A stretch of DNA of 64,000 nt, from contig CAUESV010000005.1 in the NCBI GenBank assembly GCA_959020715.1, positions 62,001 through 126,000 of the forward strand, written 5' to 3'. The number at the start of each line of letters is the position of its first letter. The first letter of the stretch is position 1. Position numbers and translations under genes: made by a program. This DNA comes from an uncultured Collinsella sp. GTDB taxonomy: Bacteria > Actinomycetota > Coriobacteriia > Coriobacteriales > Coriobacteriaceae. The notes beneath the pieces were generated by a model that saw nothing but the letters and a program-made list of their open reading frames with translations, was not told the DNA's origin and did not search any database. Shown here piece by piece: positions 16,306 to 25,508 of the stretch.

Positions 16306-17448
16306 GTGATCTGCCCGCATTGCCTTAAGACTATCGAGGACGGCGCCTCGTTCTGCCCCTACTGCAACGCCTATGTGGGTCCGGGCGATGGTCCCGAGCA
16401 CACCGAGTTCGTGTTCTGCGAGGGCTGCGGTGCCCGTCTTTCTCCGCATGATCGTACGTGCCCCAAATGCGGACGCCCCGCTCCGGGTATCCTCTCCGAG
16501 GACGCGGCCGCATCCGATCTGGCAGCGGGCCGCACGGCGGGCTTTCCGCGCCTAACGCAAGAGCAGATCGATACCGAGGTGCCGCATGCGCCGGCCTCTG
16601 CCGCTGCGGTGCTTTCGGACGCCGCTGACCCCAATGAGACCTGCGTGCTGCCGGCTTTCGATAAGGATTTCGGTATCCCCAAGGTCGATATTCCCACGCC
16701 CGTTTCCCTGCATGACGATGCTCAAAAACCCAAGCGCAAGGTGCATCCCGACGAGGACGCCTATCACAAGCACAAGCGTCATATCCCCAAGCCGCTCATC
16801 GTCATCGCGGTCCTTGCCGTCGTTTGTGGCGGTGCCTATTGGTTCGTGACGACCGATCCCATGGGTGTCATGCCTGGCTTCTACGACCAGTTTGGCCAAG
16901 CTGCGCAAACCACCTTCCCCACGCGCCAAAAAGGCGAGGCGACTGAAGACGATACCAAGCAGGACGATTCTGCCGAGGTGGTCCAGGAAGAAACCGTGCT
17001 CACCGATGATCAGCTCTATACCAGGCTCGACGGTCTGTATCAGACCATCGTGTCCTACGGTGACGAGGACCAGATCGGCGAGGTCATCGATTCTTTTAAC
17101 AACGGCTATCTCCGATCGCCGCTGTCCACCCGTCAGGAGCTGTCGCAGAGTGCCTACGCCCTGCGCGACCAGATCAAAAAGACGCAAGATGAGCTCAATA
17201 ACCTTAAGTATCAGGACGATACGGTCTATGCGGACGACATCGCCCACTTAAAGCAGCTTGCCGAGTGGATGTATGAGCGCGTCGACGTGATCTGCCAGAG
17301 CTGGGATATCTCGCTGGCCATTCCCGATGGCGAGTCGATGAGTTCCCACCAAAGCGAGATCCTGGCGCCCATCGCACAGGGCGGCAACAGCGCGCTTAAT
17401 CAGTACGACGCCAACGTGGGCTCCTGGAAGCCGCAGCAGCGTTCCTAA
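16306..17448 (+). CDS. Zinc-ribbon, single-pass membrane protein of unknown function
   Basis: A 380-aa protein opening with two zinc ribbons: CPHC and CPYC (residues about 3-20), then CEGC and CPKC (about 38-57). A linker with a His/Lys-rich segment (YHKHKRH) leads to one membrane helix near 160-178. The outer part is acidic, then probably helical, and ends in Gly/Asn/Gln-rich sequence. GTG at 16306 follows AAGAGG and starts the first ribbon; the longer frame to 16276 includes the ribosome site. Such double-ribbon membrane proteins are common in actinobacteria but no function is established. The next genes are a cyclophilin and a TPR membrane protein of similar design. Confidence 0.75.
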   Translation: MICPHCLKTIEDGASFCPYCNAYVGPGDGPEHTEFVFCEGCGARLSPHDRTCPKCGRPAPGILSEDAAASDLAAGRTAGFPRLTQEQIDTEVPHAPASAAAVLSDAADPNETCVLPAFDKDFGIPKVDIPTPVSLHDDAQKPKRKVHPDEDAYHKHKRHIPKPLIVIAVLAVVCGGAYWFVTTDPMGVMPGFYDQFGQAAQTTFPTRQKGEATEDDTKQDDSAEVVQEETVLTDDQLYTRLDGLYQTIVSYGDEDQIGEVIDSFNNGYLRSPLSTRQELSQSAYALRDQIKKTQDELNNLKYQDDTVYADDIAHLKQLAEWMYERVDVICQSWDISLAIPDGESMSSHQSEILAPIAQGGNSALNQYDANVGSWKPQQRS

Positions 17449-17486
17449 AATTAGTTCGCCATAGTCGGCATAACCTACGTGCGCAA

Positions 17487-17516
17487 TTGATGTAAGCCCA
17501 TGCTTATTGCTACAAT
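17487..17516 (+). promoter_or_regulatory. Promoter of the cyclophilin gene
   Basis: TTGATG (17487-17492) and TACAAT (17511-17516) with an 18-base spacer, 40 bases upstream of the cyclophilin ATG. Confidence 0.6.
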
Positions 17517-17555
17517 TCGTACAAATATGCTTTAAACGCACGAGGAAGGAACCAC

Positions 17556-18098
17556 ATGTTTGGGTTTAAGAAAGAGCTCTACACGCCCGAGTATCAGCTT
17601 GCCGGCGACGAGCGCGCCGTTATCGAGACGTCGAAGGGTACTATCAAGGTCAAGTTTGACGGCGAGGGCGCTCCCATTCATGTCGCGAACTTCTGCGAGC
17701 TTTCTACGATGGGCTTCTATGATGGCCTTAAGTTCCATCGCTATGTGCCCGGTTTTGTCATCCAGGGCGGCGACCCCAATACCCGCGACATGTCCGGCGC
17801 CGACGTCGCTGCCGGTCTTGAGGGCCCCGACGGCATGCCCGGTACCGGTGGCCCCGGCTACTGCATCAAGGGCGAGTTTGCCACCAATCCGCACAACAGC
17901 CATGTCGATGGTGCCCTTGCCATGGCACGCTCCATGGACCCCGATTCCGCGGGTTCGCAGTTCTACTTCTGCCTGGGTGCCCAGCATAACCTCGATTCCG
18001 GTTACACCGTCTTTGGTACCACGGTCGAGGGTCTCGATGTGATTTCGCAGCTGCGTGCCGGCGACGAGATCGTCCATGTCGAGATCGTTCACGAGTAA
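17556..18098 (+). CDS. Peptidyl-prolyl cis-trans isomerase, cyclophilin type
   Basis: Catalyses proline isomerisation during folding. The 180-aa protein has the cyclophilin core: FHRYVPGFVIQGGDP with the catalytic Arg, AMARSMDPDSAGSQFYF for peptide binding, and a C-terminal YTVFGTTVEG strand. It has no signal peptide, so it is cytoplasmic. ATG at 17556 follows AGGAAGGA. The stop is 11 bases before the TPR gene, suggesting co-transcription. Confidence 0.93.
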   Translation: MFGFKKELYTPEYQLAGDERAVIETSKGTIKVKFDGEGAPIHVANFCELSTMGFYDGLKFHRYVPGFVIQGGDPNTRDMSGADVAAGLEGPDGMPGTGGPGYCIKGEFATNPHNSHVDGALAMARSMDPDSAGSQFYFCLGAQHNLDSGYTVFGTTVEGLDVISQLRAGDEIVHVEIVHE

Positions 18099-18109
18099 AG
18101 GGGACTTCC

Positions 18110-19414
18110 TTGAATAGCCAGCTGATCCAACAGGGCCGCGCCGCTTACCGCGCGGGTGATTTTTCCGCTGCAGCCCAGATGCTTGGGGCGGCAAAGACTC
18201 CCGATGAGATTATGGGCGAGGCCGATCACCTTCGTGGCAACGCCTTGATGCACCTGGGCATGTATGCCGAGGCCGCCGAGGCCTATGCCGCTGCCCTCAA
18301 CGACGGCACCTATGGCAAGCGCGGCGCGCTGCTCACCAACCGCGGCAAGGCGCTCGCCGCCGTGGGCGACTACACGACGGCCGCTCAGGCGTTCTCTGCT
18401 GCTACGCAGGACGCTTCCTATGCCACGCCGTTCAAGGCCTATCTGGGCCTGGGTAATGCGCTGTTCCAGTCGGGCGACTATGCCAACGCGGGTACTGCCT
18501 TCCGTCAGGCTGCCATCGACGGCGCCAATCCGGCTCCTGCCGCCGCGCTCGGCGAGCTTGGTCGTTGCTTCATTAAGCTCGGCCGTCCGGCGGATGCCGT
18601 GGAGACCTACCGCACGGCTATCGACTTTGCCGGCCCCCGCGACGACACGCGTGCGCTCAACGCCGGCATGGGTCAGGCACTTTCTGCCGCCGGCCGCCCC
18701 TCCGACGCACTCGACGCCTTTAACGCCGCTACTGCCGATGGCATCTACCAGCTCACCTCCGAGCAGGCCGATGAGCTTGCCCGCGTGCACGATTCGCTTG
18801 CCGCGCTGTCTGCCCAGACGGCTATGGCCACGGCTCCGGCGCCCGCGATGGACGCTCCTGCCGTCGATCCGCTCGATCCTACGGGCGCGACCGGTCAGTT
18901 TATGCCCGATCCCTCGGACACCGGCTTCTTTACGCTGTCCGAGTCCGAGATGGTCCAGCAGGACCGTCAGGATCGTAAGCAGGCCAAGGTTCGTCGCCGC
19001 CATCGCCACACGGGTCTCAAAGTCTTTATCGTGCTGCTTCTGCTCATTTTGATCGCCGCGGGCGGTCTGGGCTTTGCCTACACGCGCGGCTTTGGCTTCC
19101 CGTCCCAGGAGTCTGTCGTTACCGATCTGTTCCAGGCTGCCGGCGACGGTGACACCGCAAAGGCCGAGTCTTGCCTGGCCTCGAGCCTGTCCGAGGACGC
19201 CAAGTCGATGATCATCTCCTCGATTCCGCAGGGTGCCACCGTGTCCGTCGAGGGCATGGATCAGTCCATGACCGAGACGACCGCTAAGGTTAAGGCATCG
19301 CTGTCCAAGGGCGGCGAGCAGGAGTACACCGTCAAATTCGTGCGCTCCGATAACCATATCGGCTGGGCCGTTTCCTCGCTCGATATGGATTTCTCGGCTG
19401 CTGACAACCAGTAG
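18110..19414 (+). CDS. TPR-repeat single-pass membrane protein
   Basis: A 434-aa protein. The N-terminal two thirds are Ala-rich tetratricopeptide-type repeats (about residues 10-230), in which the patterns YAEAAEAYAAAL and DYANAGTAFRQAA recur. A basic stretch (KVRRRHRHTG) precedes one membrane helix near 305-325. A C-terminal domain of about 100 residues then resembles the small extracytoplasmic folds of DUF4878 type. TTG at 18110 has AAAGGGGA directly upstream and sits 11 bases after the cyclophilin stop. It likely links cytoplasmic protein contacts to the envelope; the partner is unknown. Confidence 0.75.
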   Translation: MNSQLIQQGRAAYRAGDFSAAAQMLGAAKTPDEIMGEADHLRGNALMHLGMYAEAAEAYAAALNDGTYGKRGALLTNRGKALAAVGDYTTAAQAFSAATQDASYATPFKAYLGLGNALFQSGDYANAGTAFRQAAIDGANPAPAAALGELGRCFIKLGRPADAVETYRTAIDFAGPRDDTRALNAGMGQALSAAGRPSDALDAFNAATADGIYQLTSEQADELARVHDSLAALSAQTAMATAPAPAMDAPAVDPLDPTGATGQFMPDPSDTGFFTLSESEMVQQDRQDRKQAKVRRRHRHTGLKVFIVLLLLILIAAGGLGFAYTRGFGFPSQESVVTDLFQAAGDGDTAKAESCLASSLSEDAKSMIISSIPQGATVSVEGMDQSMTETTAKVKASLSKGGEQEYTVKFVRSDNHIGWAVSSLDMDFSAADNQ

Positions 19415-19436
19415 TGACCTTATGGGATTTAGCTTT

Positions 19437-19469
19437 GCCCGGCGCTTCACCGCAAGTGAGGTGCCGGGC
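19437..19469 (+). terminator. Hairpin between the TPR gene and mreB
   Basis: A 14-bp stem with two wobble pairs (19437-19450 with 19456-19469) and a CGCAA loop. The T-run is poor, so it may act as a weak terminator or RNA-stability element. Confidence 0.55.
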
Positions 19470-19529
19470 TTGCGCTAGTATGATGAGCTAGTAGTTTTCC
19501 AGCAATCATCCAACACATCAGGAGTTGCG

Positions 19530-20573
19530 TTGTTTTCTTTGATGGATATGTTCTTCGGTAGCTATGCGGGCGATCTTGCCATCGACCTCGGCACCGCAAA
19601 TACGCTTGTCTCCGTGCGCGGCAAGGGCATCGTCATTCGCGAGCCCTCTGTTGTCGCCATCGACAAGAACGACGAGCGCATCCTGGCGGTCGGTATCGAG
19701 GCAAAGCGCATGCTCGGCCGTACGCCTGGCAACATCGTGGCCGTTCGTCCCCTGAAGGACGGCGTCATCGCCGACTTCGATGTTACCGAGGCCATGCTTC
19801 GCTACTTTATCGACAAGGCGTCCGAGAAGCGCTATCCGTGGACTCCGCGTCCGCGTGTTGTCGTCTGCGTTCCCTCCGGTGTCACGTCGGTCGAGAAGCG
19901 CGCTGTCTTTGAGGCCACGATCCAGGCCGGTGCCCGCCAGGCCTATCTGATCGAAGAGCCTATGGCCGCCGCTATCGGCGCTGACCTGCCTGTTGAGGAA
20001 CCCACCGGCTCCATGGTCATCGACATCGGTGGCGGTACCACCGAGGTTGCCGTTATCGCTATGGGCGGCATCGTCGTTTCGCAGTCCATCCGTATTGCCG
20101 GCGACGAGTTCGATCAGGCCATCCTCACGCACGTTCGCGATGCCTACAACCTGGCCATCGGCGAGCGTACGGCAGAGGACATCAAGATTAAGGTCGGCTC
20201 CGCCGTGCCGCTCAAGGACGAGCTCGACGTCGAGGTAAACGGCCGCGACGTGATCACCGGTCTGCCCAAGACCGTGCGCATCGAGAGCGAGGAGATTCGT
20301 CGCGCGCTCAACAAGCCGCTCGACGAGATGGCCAAGGCCGTCAAGGACGCCCTCGACGCCACGCCGCCCGATCTTGCCTCGGATCTTATGTACTACGGCA
20401 TTCTGTTGACCGGCGGCGGTGCACTGCTGCGCGGTCTCGACGTGCGCTTGCGCGATGAGACTGGCGTTTCGGTCAACGTTAGCCCCACGGCGCTCGATAA
20501 CGTCGTTAATGGCTGTGCCCGCGTGCTCGAGGCCAATGCGTTTGATGGCGGCTTCGTCCAGACCAATGCTTAA
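19530..20573 (+). CDS. mreB: Rod shape-determining protein MreB
   Basis: Actin-like ATPase that forms membrane-associated filaments and directs the elongation machinery. AIDLGTANTLV is phosphate-1, VIDIGGGTTEVAVI phosphate-2, and LLTGGGALLRGL the adenosine motif. The 347-aa length is standard. TTG at 19530 follows AGGAG at 19520-19524; an alternative ATG at 19542 would shorten the N-terminal amphipathic segment. First gene of mreBCD-PBP2-rodA. Confidence 0.96.
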   Translation: MFSLMDMFFGSYAGDLAIDLGTANTLVSVRGKGIVIREPSVVAIDKNDERILAVGIEAKRMLGRTPGNIVAVRPLKDGVIADFDVTEAMLRYFIDKASEKRYPWTPRPRVVVCVPSGVTSVEKRAVFEATIQAGARQAYLIEEPMAAAIGADLPVEEPTGSMVIDIGGGTTEVAVIAMGGIVVSQSIRIAGDEFDQAILTHVRDAYNLAIGERTAEDIKIKVGSAVPLKDELDVEVNGRDVITGLPKTVRIESEEIRRALNKPLDEMAKAVKDALDATPPDLASDLMYYGILLTGGGALLRGLDVRLRDETGVSVNVSPTALDNVVNGCARVLEANAFDGGFVQTNA

Positions 20574-20594
20574 TTTCCAAAAGGTGGATTCCAT

Positions 20595-21593
20595 TTGGCA
20601 CGATCTTCGGGTTTCTCCACAAATCTGAATACCAAGCGACAATCAACGGGTATGCGCCCGTTGATTGTTTTCAGCCTGATTTCGGTGTTGCTGCTCACGT
20701 TTTATATTCGTGAGGGTGAGGCCGGGCCGATTCATGCCGTGCGCTCGGGTGTGACGACGATTACCTCGCCGGTGCGCTTTGTGGGCTCGGCCGTGGCGGC
20801 TCCCTTCAATGCGATCGGCAACGTGTTCTCTAACCTTACGGCGTCGCAGGACACGCTCGACGAGCTTAAGAAGCAAAATGAGGAGCTGACCTCTAAAGTC
20901 GCCGAGCTCTCCGAGGCCCAAAAGACTGCTGAGCGTCTGGAGGGGCTGGTCGGCCTGCAGTTCACCTACAACCTCAAATCGACCGCTGCTCGTATCGTTG
21001 GTGCCTCGGGCGATGCCTGGACCTCGACCGTAACCATCGACAAGGGCTCTGCCGACGGCCTTACCATCAACATGCCTGTGACGAGTTCGGCCGGTGTTAT
21101 CGGCCAGATCATCGAAGTCTCGGCCAAGACGTCCACCGTGCGCCTGATTGGCGACGAGAACTCGGGCGTGTCCGCTATGGTGCAGGACACGCGCGCCCAG
21201 GGCATGCTGCAGGGTCAGGCTGACGGCACGCTGCGTCTTGAGTACGTGAGCGTCGACTCCGATGTTAAGGTTGGCGACATCATCGTGACCTCGGGCATCG
21301 GTGGCGTGTTCCCCAAGGGCCTACCGCTCGGCACCGTCTCGTCGGTTGAGAAATCGGCAAACGACGTGTACTACACCATTGTGGTGCGCGCTCAGACCAC
21401 GGCCGAGAACAACGAGGAAGTGCTGGTCATTACCTCGCTGACCGACGAACAGTCGGCCTCGGATGAGGATGTGAGCACGGCCAACAGCACGCCGCAGGGA
21501 ACGTCGCGCGATGCTGCGACCAAGACGAAGGACGAGAGTTCGGATGACAGTTCCGACACGTCCGAGACGACCGATTCCGGCTCGAGCGAATAG
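20595..21593 (+). CDS. mreC: Rod shape-determining protein MreC
   Basis: Bitopic scaffold of the elongasome. A short cytoplasmic tail, a membrane helix near 20-38, a coiled coil (about 78-118) and the beta-rich MreC domain with GDIIVTSGIGGVFPKGLPLG. The last 50 residues are a Ser/Asp/Thr-rich disordered tail. TTG at 20595 follows AAGGTGG, 21 bases after mreB. Ends 11 bases before the mreD ATG. Confidence 0.94.
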   Translation: MARSSGFSTNLNTKRQSTGMRPLIVFSLISVLLLTFYIREGEAGPIHAVRSGVTTITSPVRFVGSAVAAPFNAIGNVFSNLTASQDTLDELKKQNEELTSKVAELSEAQKTAERLEGLVGLQFTYNLKSTAARIVGASGDAWTSTVTIDKGSADGLTINMPVTSSAGVIGQIIEVSAKTSTVRLIGDENSGVSAMVQDTRAQGMLQGQADGTLRLEYVSVDSDVKVGDIIVTSGIGGVFPKGLPLGTVSSVEKSANDVYYTIVVRAQTTAENNEEVLVITSLTDEQSASDEDVSTANSTPQGTSRDAATKTKDESSDDSSDTSETTDSGSSE

Positions 21594-21604
21594 GGGGCAT
21601 GTCC

Positions 21605-22171
21605 ATGGATCTACACGAGCAGGGGATGAGCTCCCGCACGTTTGTGATCGCCGCCATCGTGTGCGTGCTGTTGCAGGCAGGCCTGGCACCGCAGATCTCT
21701 ATTGCGGGCGGTCGCGTCAACTTCATGATTATCCTGGTGTGCCTAAGCGTGTTCTCGGGCGACCCGACCCGTGCCGTCGCGTGCGGTTTTTGCAGCGGCT
21801 TGTTCTATGACCTGTCCGCTGCCGTGCCGGTGGGCGTTATGTCGCTCCTGCTGACCGTGGGTTCTTTTGCCCTGGTGCACAGCGCCGCTGGTCAGACGGG
21901 CGGTACCCCGAGTGCGCGCGGCATCACGGTGGGCACCTTCGCGCTCGTCATTAATGTGATTTACAGCATCATCTTGCTGTTTATGGGTTTGGAGACGAGC
22001 TTTGTCGTGGCGATCTTCGGCCATGCGCTGCCGTCTTCGATCCTGACGGGTCTGGTTGCCATTCCATTTTTGATGTCCGGCGTCGTGCCGCAGTCCGGCT
22101 ATGGATTCTCCGCACGTGGCGGACGCCAGACGGGTATGCGCTTTAAGCCCAAGACCCGCAAGCTCAAATAG
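21605..22171 (+). CDS. mreD: Rod shape-determining protein MreD
   Basis: Small integral membrane protein of the elongasome, 188 aa with about five hydrophobic helices and a basic C-terminus (FKPKTRKLK). Sequence is weakly conserved, so the call leans on topology and position between mreC and PBP2. ATG at 21605 is preferred to 21599 because the GGGGG site at 21593-21597 is then seven bases away. Confidence 0.88.
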   Translation: MDLHEQGMSSRTFVIAAIVCVLLQAGLAPQISIAGGRVNFMIILVCLSVFSGDPTRAVACGFCSGLFYDLSAAVPVGVMSLLLTVGSFALVHSAAGQTGGTPSARGITVGTFALVINVIYSIILLFMGLETSFVVAIFGHALPSSILTGLVAIPFLMSGVVPQSGYGFSARGGRQTGMRFKPKTRKLK

Positions 22172-22184
22172 GGGAGGCCCGTAG

Positions 22185-24254
22185 ATGTCTTCCCAGATGA
22201 CGGTTATTATCGCCGGTATCGTGCTGGTCGTGGCCATTGTGGTCGCGCTGGTTATCATGCGTCGGGGCGATTCCCGTTTTACCTACGATACGCAGCATGG
22301 AACGGCCCCGCGCGCCACCGAGGGCGAGGGCAATACCGCGGCGACCGCCTTTAAGGGCCGTTTTTCCATCCTCACCGCGGGTGTGGGCGCGATGTTTGCG
22401 GCGCTTGCCGTCAAGCTGTGGGGCATGCAGATGGTCTCGTCGGACTATTACGAGAAGCAGGCTAATAGCAATCAGACTCGCACCGTTACCACACCCGCTG
22501 TGCGTGGCCGCATCCTCGACCGCAATGGCGTGGCGCTTGTCCAGAACCGTCCCTCACTTGCTGTCGTGGCCTACCGCGATCTTGCCGAGGACGAGGTTCT
22601 GGTTCGCCATCTTGCCAACGTGCTCGGTATGCCCTACGTGGCGGTTCTGCGCAATATCCAGGACAATTCCGAGGGCGCCCAGAGCCTGCATACCATCGCG
22701 ACGGACGTCCGTCGCTCCACGGTTGCGTATATTCAGGAGCATGCCGGCGAGTTCCCGGGCGTCAAGATTGCCGAGCGTACCGAGCGCCAGTATCCATATG
22801 GCGAGACGGCATGCCATATCTTAGGCTATACCGGCACCATTACCTCCGAGCAGCTCGAGGCCCAGAATAAGAAAACCTCTGGCGATGATGATGCTTCTGC
22901 TGGCAAGATTACGTACCAGTCGGGCGATATCGTGGGACAGGCGGGTGTTGAGAGCTACTACGAAAACCTGCTGCAGGGTATTCGTGGCGAGCAGACCGTC
23001 AAGGTCGATGCTTCGGGCAATGTGACCGGTCAGGCCGGCGCCGTGCCCGCGAAGGCCGGCTCCGACATTAAGCTCACGCTCGACCTTAAGATCCAACAGG
23101 CCTGTGAGACGGCGCTGGCGAGCGCCATCGAGCTTGCCAAGACCACTGGCTACAGCAATGCCGGCAACGGCGCTGTGGTGTGTCTCGATCCCAACAATGG
23201 CGAGATCCTGGGCATGGCAAGCGAGCCCAAGTTCGATCCGTCCGTCTTTATCGGCGGCGTCTCTAATGACGTGTGGACCGAGCTCAATGATGACAAGGGT
23301 TCGCACCCGCTGCTCAACCGCGCCATTAGCGGACAGTACATGTCGGCATCGACCATCAAGCCGCTCTCGGCACTGGCCGGTCTTGAGTTTGGAACCTACA
23401 CGTCGGGGCAGACGACCAACTGCACGGGCTATTGGACGGGTCTGGGCAAGTCGTGGGGCAAGTACTGCTGGCTGCATTCCGGCCACGGCACCATGACGCT
23501 GCAGTCGGGTATCGCCAACTCGTGCGACCCCGTCTTCTACGACATGGGCAAGGCGTTCTTTTATGACGAGAAACATTCCGAGGGCCTGCAGGAGGTCTTT
23601 CGTCGCTGGGGCCTAGGCAAGACATGCGGTATCGATCTGCCGAGTGAGGGCGCGGGCCGTATTCCCGATGCCGAGTGGAAAGAGTCGTACTTCACCGACG
23701 CATCTGCCGAGGACCGCAAGTGGAATGCCGGCGATATGACCAACATTGCCATCGGCCAGGGCGACATCCTGGTGACGCCCCTGCAGATGGCGTGCGCCTA
23801 TATGGGTCTTGCCAACGGCGGTAAACAGTACGTGCCTCACGTGTTTTTATCTGCCGTGTCGCGCGATGGCGACGGCGATGCCTATAAGTACAACGGAAAG
23901 GGCAAGAAGAAGCGCCTCGAGGCCAAGATCAACAGCGATTCGGATTTGGCTCTTGTTCGCAACGGCATGCACGACGTGATTTACACGGCATCGACGTCCC
24001 TGGCGGCTCACTTTGGCACCCTGACGCCGCAGGTATACGGCAAGTCGGGCACGGGCGAGAAAAGCGGCGAGGACGAATACGCGTGGTTCTGCGCCTATGC
24101 ACCGGCCGATGATCCCAAGTATGTCATCGCTACTGTCCTGGAGCAGGGCGGCGGCGGCTCAGATACCGCGATGCATGTCGTGCGCGACGTGCTCGGCGTG
24201 ATTTATGACGAGCCCGATACCTCTTCGGCCTCGGGCGATTCTTCGGTTCGATAG
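22185..24254 (+). CDS. mrdA: Penicillin-binding protein 2, elongation-specific transpeptidase
   Basis: Class B PBP that cross-links peptidoglycan together with RodA. The transpeptidase motifs are STIK at 389-392, SCD at 446-448 and KSGT at 620-623. The N-terminal pedestal includes RGRILDRNG. Unusually there are two hydrophobic segments, about 6-25 (followed by RRGDSR) and 61-78. The second matches the family's normal anchor, so the first is an extra helix and implies an N-out topology. ATG at 22185 has GGGAGG seven bases upstream, which supports the long form. 689 aa. Confidence 0.94.
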   Translation: MSSQMTVIIAGIVLVVAIVVALVIMRRGDSRFTYDTQHGTAPRATEGEGNTAATAFKGRFSILTAGVGAMFAALAVKLWGMQMVSSDYYEKQANSNQTRTVTTPAVRGRILDRNGVALVQNRPSLAVVAYRDLAEDEVLVRHLANVLGMPYVAVLRNIQDNSEGAQSLHTIATDVRRSTVAYIQEHAGEFPGVKIAERTERQYPYGETACHILGYTGTITSEQLEAQNKKTSGDDDASAGKITYQSGDIVGQAGVESYYENLLQGIRGEQTVKVDASGNVTGQAGAVPAKAGSDIKLTLDLKIQQACETALASAIELAKTTGYSNAGNGAVVCLDPNNGEILGMASEPKFDPSVFIGGVSNDVWTELNDDKGSHPLLNRAISGQYMSASTIKPLSALAGLEFGTYTSGQTTNCTGYWTGLGKSWGKYCWLHSGHGTMTLQSGIANSCDPVFYDMGKAFFYDEKHSEGLQEVFRRWGLGKTCGIDLPSEGAGRIPDAEWKESYFTDASAEDRKWNAGDMTNIAIGQGDILVTPLQMACAYMGLANGGKQYVPHVFLSAVSRDGDGDAYKYNGKGKKKRLEAKINSDSDLALVRNGMHDVIYTASTSLAAHFGTLTPQVYGKSGTGEKSGEDEYAWFCAYAPADDPKYVIATVLEQGGGGSDTAMHVVRDVLGVIYDEPDTSSASGDSSVR

Positions 24255-24263
24255 GAGGTTGCG

Positions 24264-25490
24264 ATGGATTTTTCTCCGGCGGATCTGTTCCGTTCAACCA
24301 AGACCGGCTCTCGCAGCAGCCTGGACCGCGTCAACAAGCAACTTTCGGCCTCGCGCGGCACGTTTCGCCAAAAGGTGCATATCGGTGTGCTCGTGGCTAC
24401 TGTGGCGCTCGTTGCCTACGGTGCCATCATCATCTGGTCGGCTTCGCAGTTTAAGGCCGATGCCTCGTTCTCACGCCATCTGCTGGGAATTGGTATCGGG
24501 GCGTTGCTGGCGGTGCTGGTCTGGCGTACCGACCTGCGCGGTATTTCCAATTTCTCGACGGCGTTGCTCGTCATCGACCTGATCGTGATCTTCTCGCCCA
24601 AGATTCCGGGTCTGTCTTATACGGGCGGTCTTGGCATGACGGGCTGGATCAAGATTCCCGGTATCGGCTTGACATTCCAGCCGGTTGAGCTTGCCAAGCT
24701 CATCACCATCTTCTTTATTGCTACGCTTGGCTCGCAGTATAACGGGCGCATCGATACCGTTCGCGACTACGTCAAGCTTTGCGGCATGCTGTCCATTCCG
24801 TTTTTGGCCGTCGTTGCCATGGGCGACCTGGGCTCGGGCCTGGTCGTGCTGGTTTCGGGCGCCATCGTCATCTGCATGAGCGGTGCACGCCGCGAATGGG
24901 TGCTGTCGACCCTGGCCCTTCTCGTGGGCCTGGTGGCCCTCGTCCTGGCGCTCGATTCGGTCTTTGATTCGTTGCTCGGCCACGATGTGCTCATCAAGCA
25001 GTATCAGATGAACCGTCTGACGGTCTTTATCGACCCCGATAATGCTGATTCGGACGATGCGTACAATCTGCAGCAGTCGTTGATCGCGGTCGGCTCGGGC
25101 GGTTTCTTTGGTAAGGGCCTGGGGCATGCGACGCAGTCGGTCGGCGGCTTTCTGCCTGAGTTCCACACCGACTTCGTCTTCGCCTTTTTGTCCGAGACCT
25201 TTGGCTTTTGCGGTTCCTTTTTGCTCCTGTGCCTCTACGTGCTGCTGATCTTTTCGACGATTCGCGTCGCCTTTAAGTGTGAGTCGCTGTTTTTGCGCCT
25301 ATCGTGCGTGGGCATCGTTGGCATGTGGGCGTTCCAGACCTTCGAAAACATCGGCATGTGCATCGGCATGATGCCGATTACCGGTATTCCGCTACCGTTT
25401 ATTAGCTTTGGTTCGTCTTCGATGATGATTCAGCTGCTGACGGTGGGTATCGTACAATCCATATGGCGGCATCGTTCGGGCGCCGCGTAA
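24264..25490 (+). CDS. rodA: Rod shape-determining protein RodA (SEDS glycosyltransferase)
   Basis: Polymerises glycan strands from lipid II with PBP2. About ten membrane helices, with SEDS signatures: FQPVELAKL, MGDLGSGLVVLVSG containing the essential Asp, GGFFGKGLG, FHTDFVFAFLSETFGF and GIPLPFISFGSSSM. A 35-residue basic cytoplasmic head precedes helix 1. ATG at 24264, nine bases after the PBP2 stop, follows AGGAGG. 408 aa. Confidence 0.96.
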   Translation: MDFSPADLFRSTKTGSRSSLDRVNKQLSASRGTFRQKVHIGVLVATVALVAYGAIIIWSASQFKADASFSRHLLGIGIGALLAVLVWRTDLRGISNFSTALLVIDLIVIFSPKIPGLSYTGGLGMTGWIKIPGIGLTFQPVELAKLITIFFIATLGSQYNGRIDTVRDYVKLCGMLSIPFLAVVAMGDLGSGLVVLVSGAIVICMSGARREWVLSTLALLVGLVALVLALDSVFDSLLGHDVLIKQYQMNRLTVFIDPDNADSDDAYNLQQSLIAVGSGGFFGKGLGHATQSVGGFLPEFHTDFVFAFLSETFGFCGSFLLLCLYVLLIFSTIRVAFKCESLFLRLSCVGIVGMWAFQTFENIGMCIGMMPITGIPLPFISFGSSSMMIQLLTVGIVQSIWRHRSGAA

Positions 25491-25508
25491 CCGCTGGAGG
25501 GGTTTGCT

